NCBI RefSeq assembly: GCF_018324205.1
Contig: NZ_AP023356.1
Coordinates: 3,117,501-3,181,500 of the forward strand
Source of the DNA: Actinoplanes ianthinogenes
GTDB taxonomy: Bacteria > Actinomycetota > Actinomycetes > Mycobacteriales > Micromonosporaceae
Length of the DNA: 64,000 bases
Direction of reading: 5' to 3'
The stretch's first letter is position 1. Each line of letters begins with the position of its first letter. The notes under the pieces are model-generated. The model saw nothing but the letters and a program-made list of their open reading frames with translations. It had not been told where the DNA came from and made no database searches. Of this stretch, positions 59,805 through 64,000 are shown piece by piece. The position numbers and the translations under genes were made by a program.

Positions 59805-60872
59805 ATGCAGTTGCCGATCCAGCACCCGGTCAAGCCGATGCTCGCCAAACCCGTCGCGGAGATCCCACCGGGGCAGATCTATGAGCCGAAATGGGACGGT
59901 TTCCGGTCGATCATCTTCCGGGACGGGGACGAGGTGGAGATCGGCAGCCGCAACGAGAAGCCGATGACCCGGTATTTCCCCGAGGTCGTCGAGGCGGTGC
60001 TGGCCAACTTCCCGGAGCGGGCGGTGATCGACGGCGAGGTGATCGTCGCCGACACGGAGCGCAACACCCTCGACTTCGAGGCGCTCCAGCAGCGGATCCA
60101 TCCCGCGGCCAGCCGGGTCAAGCTGCTCGCCGAGCAGACCCCGGCCGCCTTCGTCGCCTTCGACCTGCTGGCCCTGGGTGACGAGGATCTCACCGAGCTG
60201 CCCTTCGAGCAGCGACGGGAACGCTTGCGGCAGGCGCTGGCCGGGGCCAAGGCGCCGGTGTACGTCACTCCCGCCACCGACGACCTGGAGACCGCCCGGC
60301 GCTGGTTCGCCGAGTTCGAGGGCGCCGGGCTGGACGGGCTGATCGCCAAGCCCCGCGACCTCACCTACCAGCCCGACAAACGGGTCATGTTCAAGATCAA
60401 GCACAAGCGCACCGCGGACTGCGTGGTGGCCGGCTACCGCGTGCACAAGTCCGCGGAGAACCGGATCGGCTCGCTGCTGCTCGGCCTCTACGACGAGCGG
60501 GGCGTGCTGGCCTCGGTCGGGGTGATCGGCGCATTCCCGATCGCGGTGCGCGAGGAGCTGTTCGAGGAGCTCCAGCCCCTGGTGACCGGGTTCGAGGGGC
60601 ACCCGTGGGACTGGGCGGCGCACATGCAGGGCGAGCGCACCCCGCGCAAGAACGAGGTGAGCCGGTGGAACAACGGCAAGGACCTGTCGTTCACCCCGCT
60701 GCGCCCGGAGCGCGTGGTCGAGGTCCGCTACGACTACATGGAGGGCGCCCGGTTCCGGCACACCGCCCAGTTCGAGCGCTGGCGGCCCGACCGCGACCCC
60801 CGCACCTGTACGTACGAGCAGTTGGAACGGCCGGTGCGGTTCGATCTGGCCGAGGTGCTCACCAGCCGCTGA
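59805..60872 (+). CDS. ligC: ATP-dependent DNA ligase (LigC type)
   Basis: 355 aa, the usual LigC length. Adenylation lysine K29 in YEPKWDGFRS (motif I), IDGEVIV (motif IIIa region), VAFDLLALG, DGLIAKPRD (motif IV) and FKIKHKRTADCVVAGYR (motif V), then an OB-fold domain to the C-terminus (RVVEVRYDYMEGARFRH). No polymerase or nuclease domain, so LigC rather than LigD. It seals nicks in repair, probably backing up LigA. CACACT six bases before the ATG indicates a leaderless transcript. Confidence 0.9.
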   Translation: MQLPIQHPVKPMLAKPVAEIPPGQIYEPKWDGFRSIIFRDGDEVEIGSRNEKPMTRYFPEVVEAVLANFPERAVIDGEVIVADTERNTLDFEALQQRIHPAASRVKLLAEQTPAAFVAFDLLALGDEDLTELPFEQRRERLRQALAGAKAPVYVTPATDDLETARRWFAEFEGAGLDGLIAKPRDLTYQPDKRVMFKIKHKRTADCVVAGYRVHKSAENRIGSLLLGLYDERGVLASVGVIGAFPIAVREELFEELQPLVTGFEGHPWDWAAHMQGERTPRKNEVSRWNNGKDLSFTPLRPERVVEVRYDYMEGARFRHTAQFERWRPDRDPRTCTYEQLERPVRFDLAEVLTSR

Positions 60873-60930
60873 CCGCGGGTGCCGGAGGGACCGGCTAGCC
60901 TGGGTCCCCTGCCGTCGAAAGGTCCGAGCC

Positions 60931-62523
60931 GTGCCCCGTCGTCCGCGTTCGGTGATCGCCCTCCTGGCCGCGCTGGTCCTGACCGCGCTGGTCCTGACAA
61001 CCGGAGGCTGCACCCTGCCCGCGTTCGCGCCGGACGGCGCCGACTCGCCGGCCGATCCGGGCGCCGGGGCCGGCACGCCGGACACCGCCTCGACGCCCGG
61101 CGCGGCCGCCCAGTGGCGGCCCTGCGCCGCCGTGCCGGAGAAACTGGTCGGCCGCGGCGCCGCCGGGATGACGTATGACTGCGCCACGGTCGCGGTCCCC
61201 CGCGACTGGGCGAAACCGGACAGCGGCGCGACGTACGACGTCGCCATGATCCGCGTGCACTCGAAGTCGCAGAAAAACCGGATCGGCTCGCTGCTGATCA
61301 ACCCGGGCGGCCCCGGCGGCTCCGGCATCGACTACGCGGTCTATCTCTCGTTCGGCCCGCAGATGGGCGGCCTGCCCACCGAGATCACCGACAAGTTCGA
61401 CCTGATCGGTTTCGACCCGCGCGGGGTGGGCCGGTCCAGCCCGCTCAAGTGCATCAGCGACCGCGACCAGGACGCCAACTTCGGCTCCGACCCGGACCCG
61501 GTCAGCCAGGCCGAGTTCGACGAGGTCGCCGCGCTGAACAAGAAGATCGCCGACGGCTGCGGGCAGAAGTACGGCGATCAGCTGCCGTTCTTCTCCACCG
61601 AGCAGGCGGCCCGGGACATCGACGCGCTGCGCGCCGCGGTCGGCGATCAGAAACTGACCTACCTCGGCTACTCCTACGGCACCCTGCTCGGCGCGACCTA
61701 CGCCCAGCTGTTCCCGCAGAACGTGCGGGCCCTGGTGCTGGACGGGGCGATCGACCCGACCGAGACCTACGTCAAGGGCTCGGAGACGCAGGCCAAGGGC
61801 TTCGAGCGGGCGTTCGGCAACTTCACCAAGTGGTGCAAGGCGCACCCCGGCACCTGCCCGATCTCGGCCGACCCGCGGGGCGCGGTCACCGACGCGATGG
61901 CCAAGGCCGAGGTCTCCCCGGTGGCGTACTCGGACGGCCGCAAGGCCACCTCGGGCTGGATCTTCTACGGGCTGATCTCGTCGCTGTACACCGAGAGCGG
62001 CTGGACCAGCCTGGCCCGGGCGATCGACGACCTCCAGGCCGGGGACGCCAAGGGCATCATGGACCTGGCCGACCAGTACGCGGAGCGTGAGCAGGACGGC
62101 ACCTACTCCAACCTGTTCGACGCCAACCTCGCGGTGAACTGCGCGGACACCGACGCGGCGCCGACCGTCCAGCGGGTGCGGCAGCTCCAGTCGCAGTGGC
62201 GGAAGAAGTACCCGATCTTCGGGGCGCCGCTGGCGATCGGCATGCTGCCGTGCGTGTACTGGCCGGGCAAGCGGGATCCGTACCCGGCCGGCAAGGCGAA
62301 CGGCGCTCCGCCGATCGTGGTGGTCGGCACCACCGGCGACCCGGCCACGCCCTATGAGAACACCGCCGACCTGGCCGCCATGCTGGGCACCGGGCACGTG
62401 CTGACCTGGGAGGGCGAGGGGCACACGGCGTACCCGTCGACCCCCTGCGTCGTCCAGGCCGTGGACGGTTACCTCATCGATCTGAAGGTGCCGCAGGAGG
62501 GCCTGCGCTGTCCGGCGAAATGA
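60931..62523 (+). CDS. secreted alpha/beta-hydrolase (SlpD/E- or tripeptidyl-aminopeptidase-like lipoprotein)
   Basis: 530 aa from GTG 60931. Signal peptide with lipobox LTTGGC at about residue 28, then an Asp/Ala/Pro/Gly-rich spacer. Alpha/beta-hydrolase fold: oxyanion region NPGGPGGSGIDYAV, nucleophile S248 in GYSYGTLLGATYA, Asp in GTTGDPATPYENT, and His in WEGEGHTAYPSTPC, giving an intact triad. The C-terminal TAP-like domain is present. Probably a cell-surface peptidase. Its 3' end overlaps the convergent channel gene by 50 bases. Confidence 0.88.
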   Translation: MPRRPRSVIALLAALVLTALVLTTGGCTLPAFAPDGADSPADPGAGAGTPDTASTPGAAAQWRPCAAVPEKLVGRGAAGMTYDCATVAVPRDWAKPDSGATYDVAMIRVHSKSQKNRIGSLLINPGGPGGSGIDYAVYLSFGPQMGGLPTEITDKFDLIGFDPRGVGRSSPLKCISDRDQDANFGSDPDPVSQAEFDEVAALNKKIADGCGQKYGDQLPFFSTEQAARDIDALRAAVGDQKLTYLGYSYGTLLGATYAQLFPQNVRALVLDGAIDPTETYVKGSETQAKGFERAFGNFTKWCKAHPGTCPISADPRGAVTDAMAKAEVSPVAYSDGRKATSGWIFYGLISSLYTESGWTSLARAIDDLQAGDAKGIMDLADQYAEREQDGTYSNLFDANLAVNCADTDAAPTVQRVRQLQSQWRKKYPIFGAPLAIGMLPCVYWPGKRDPYPAGKANGAPPIVVVGTTGDPATPYENTADLAAMLGTGHVLTWEGEGHTAYPSTPCVVQAVDGYLIDLKVPQEGLRCPAK

Positions 62524-62932
62524 CGCCCTCCCGGGCGGCCAGTTCCTCCAGCAGCTTGCGGACCTGACGCAGGTTGGTCTTCAGCTCCTCCTGCTCCTCG
62601 TGCCGGAACGCGTCGTGGTCCACGATCAGCTTGCTGGCGAAGTGCGCGGTGATCAGCGGGATCACCAGTAGCACCATGACCGAGATGAGCAGGACCGCCA
62701 TGATCCGGGCCGGCCAGCTCTCCGGGGAGATGTCGCCGTAACCCACCGTGGACGCGGTGACGACGGCCCACCAGAGCGAGTCGCCGATCGACGCGCCCTC
62801 CTCGAACTGGGAGTAGAGGAAACCGCAGACCAGGATCAGGATCGCGTACGCGAGGACCAGCGTCTTCGGCGAGTTGGCCAACCAGATCATTCCGCGGTAA
62901 ACCGCCCGCGGCACCCTGAGCAGCACGTTCAT
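62474..62932 (-). CDS. two-TM potassium channel
   Basis: 152 aa from ATG 62932. Two TM helices (TLVLAYAILILVCGFLYSQF and MAVLLISVMVLLVIPLITAHF) around a pore loop with the selectivity filter T62-VGYGD67. A C-terminal coiled-coil-like tail (HEEQEELKTNLRQVRKLLEELA) could hold the tetramer together; no RCK domain is present. It conducts K+. Its 3' end overlaps the hydrolase gene on the other strand by 50 bases. Confidence 0.88.
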   Translation of the reverse strand: MNVLLRVPRAVYRGMIWLANSPKTLVLAYAILILVCGFLYSQFEEGASIGDSLWWAVVTASTVGYGDISPESWPARIMAVLLISVMVLLVIPLITAHFASKLIVDHDAFRHEEQEELKTNLRQVRKLLEELAAREGVISPDSAGPPAAPSDR

Positions 62933-62987
62933 CTGGTCATCGTGCCCGGCACCGGTGGCTTTCAAAAGGGCTGCCAGACTGGCGATC

Positions 62988-63449
62988 ATGGAGTTCCGGA
63001 TCGCTACCCGTGACGACGTCCCCGCCGTTCTCGCTCTGCTCGCCGACGACGACCTCAGCCGGGAGCGCGGGTTCGGCGAGGTGCCGGCCGAGATCGGCCC
63101 GGGGATCTGGGCCGCCTTCGCGGCGATCGAGGCCGACCCGAACAACGAGCTGATCGTCGCGGTCCGGGACGGCGCCGTGGTGGGCACCTGCCAGCTCACC
63201 TACCTGCCCGGGCTGAGCCGGGGCGGCGCGTGGCGGATGCAGGTCGAGGCGGTCCGGATCCACGCCGCGCTGCGCGGGCAGGGGCTGGGCGCCCAGATGA
63301 TGCGCTGGACGATCGAGCGGGCCCGCGAGCGCGGCTGCCGGATGGTCCAGCTCACCTCCGACAAGGTGCGGGTCGACGCGCACCGCTTCTACGCCCAGCT
63401 CGGCTTCGCCCTCTCGCACGAGGGCATGAAGCTGAACCTGGAGAGGTAA
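62988..63449 (+). CDS. GNAT-family N-acetyltransferase
   Basis: 153 aa from ATG 62988. GNAT fold: EFRIATRDDVPAVLALLADD (beta-1/alpha-1), VGTCQLTYLPGLSR (beta-4), acetyl-CoA loop LRGQGLGAQMMRW (Q/RxxGxG/A), and VDAHRFYAQLGFALSHEGMKL (C-terminal strand pair). Substrate unknown; it resembles small-molecule or aminoglycoside-like acetyltransferases. CAGACT seven bases before the ATG suggests a leaderless transcript. Divergent from the K+ channel. Confidence 0.82.
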   Translation: MEFRIATRDDVPAVLALLADDDLSRERGFGEVPAEIGPGIWAAFAAIEADPNNELIVAVRDGAVVGTCQLTYLPGLSRGGAWRMQVEAVRIHAALRGQGLGAQMMRWTIERARERGCRMVQLTSDKVRVDAHRFYAQLGFALSHEGMKLNLER

Positions 63450-63596
63450 CGAGCCGCCGGTCGCGCTGGTGACGAGGCCCCGACAAGGCTGGCGATTGCT
63501 GGCAGTTCGGGCGCGAACACGTTGCCGCGGGAGCGGGTTGCCACGACCATCGGCGTCGCTCCTTCCCGGTCCCGACGCAGAAAGGACACGGCATCC

Positions 63597-64000
63597 GTGC
63601 AGCCGTCCCTCTCCATGAACGGCCCCCGCTCCCTCCCCGAGGAGCCCCGCACCGTGGACCTGAGCGGCCGGTGCGTCGGTAATTCGTACGTCCTGGTCTG
63701 TCCGGTGGGCCAGGGCGCCACCGGGACGGTGTGGCGGGGCATCGACCGGACCACCGGGGAACAGGTCGCCGTCAAGCTGCTGCACGAGGGCCTGCTGCGG
63801 CAGCCGAAGCTGGTCACCCGCTTCGTCCAGGAGCGGACCATCCTGATGATGGTCCGGCACGAGCACATCGTCGGGGTGCGTGACCTGTTCAGCGTCGGCG
63901 AATCGATCGGCCTGGTGATGGACTTCGTGGCCGGCGGCAGCCTGCGCGACCGGCTGCGCGAGCGGGGCACCCTGCCGCCCGCCGAGGCGGCGCGGCTGTC
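63597..64000 (+). CDS. serine/threonine protein kinase, N-terminal part (runs off the right edge)
   Basis: Open frame from GTG 63597 (AAAGGA about nine bases upstream) to the window end, 134 codons. The protein kinase N-lobe is clear: Gly-rich loop PVGQGATGTVWRG, VAIK-type lysine in EQVAVKLLHEG, alpha-C glutamate RFVQERTI, hinge LVMDFVAGGSLRDRLRERG. The catalytic loop and any PASTA, TM or other C-terminal domains lie outside the window. An in-frame ATG 18 bases later is an alternative start. Likely a Hanks-type (Pkn) kinase. Confidence 0.9.
   Translation, partial: MQPSLSMNGPRSLPEEPRTVDLSGRCVGNSYVLVCPVGQGATGTVWRGIDRTTGEQVAVKLLHEGLLRQPKLVTRFVQERTILMMVRHEHIVGVRDLFSVGESIGLVMDFVAGGSLRDRLRERGTLPPAEAARL

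Overview
The window reads as chromosomal DNA of a very GC-rich filamentous actinobacterium, most likely Actinoplanes or another Micromonosporaceae genus. Reasons: near-saturated G/C at third codon positions, frequent GTG/TTG starts, many apparently leaderless promoters (TANNNT or CANNNT about six bases before the start codon), an Lsr2 nucleoid protein, an actinobacterial biotin locus with BsaP, and LigC-type ligase, HipA/DUF3037 and NarL-type two-component genes. The genus is an inference; there is no rRNA or tRNA in the window to test it.

Layout. 1-345: end of an insertion element (transposase 5' part). 0.4-5.7 kb: small envelope proteins, then a NarL/DesR-like two-component pair divergent from a fatty-acid desaturase. 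6.0-19.8 kb: all genes on the plus strand, led by a KS-AT-ACP polyketide synthase fused to a PLP-dependent alpha-oxoamine synthase and a closely spaced MMPL exporter, then a CDP-alcohol phosphatidyltransferase, an acyl-CoA ligase, a polyprenyl-phosphate glycosyltransferase, a GMC oxidoreductase and an SDR. This looks like a locus for making and exporting an amino-ketone (sphingoid-like) lipid, but terminators divide it into several transcripts. 20.1-26.7 kb: lsr2, an epimerase, a GGDEF/EAL protein, a methyltransferase and a HAD phosphatase. 26.7-31.3 kb: ROK kinase, bioD, bioF, and divergently bioB and bsaP. bioA is not in the window.

31.3-33.7 kb is non-coding repeat territory: a 71-bp tandem array, then a 64-bp tandem array bounded by long hairpins. 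A complete 1405-bp IS256-family element sits in the second array with an 8-bp target duplication; removing it restores the 64-bp register exactly. 33.8-36.7 kb: two ACT-domain proteins, a 39-residue Cys-rich peptide and a RibD-like reductase. 36.9-43.2 kb: a tightly coupled herA-sbcD(mre11)-sbcC(rad50)-nurA operon, the same four activities as the archaeal end-resection operon, preceded by DnaA-box-like and SOS-box-like sites.

43.9-48.3 kb: an ECF sigma factor and its zinc anti-sigma factor followed by three exported proteins (COG4315-type lipoprotein, DUF4142, Asn/Gly-repeat protein). 48.6-54.1 kb: AlkA-like glycosylase, lipid kinase, MBL-fold hydrolase, LURP-one protein and dGTPase. 54.1-56.9 kb: a three-gene TetR operon with two matching palindromic operators upstream. 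57-59.7 kb: a hypothetical protein ending in a perfect 40-bp palindrome, a HipA-like/DUF3037 pair and a transglutaminase. 59.8-64 kb: ATP-dependent DNA ligase, secreted alpha/beta-hydrolase, K+ channel, GNAT enzyme and the start of a Ser/Thr protein kinase cut by the window edge.
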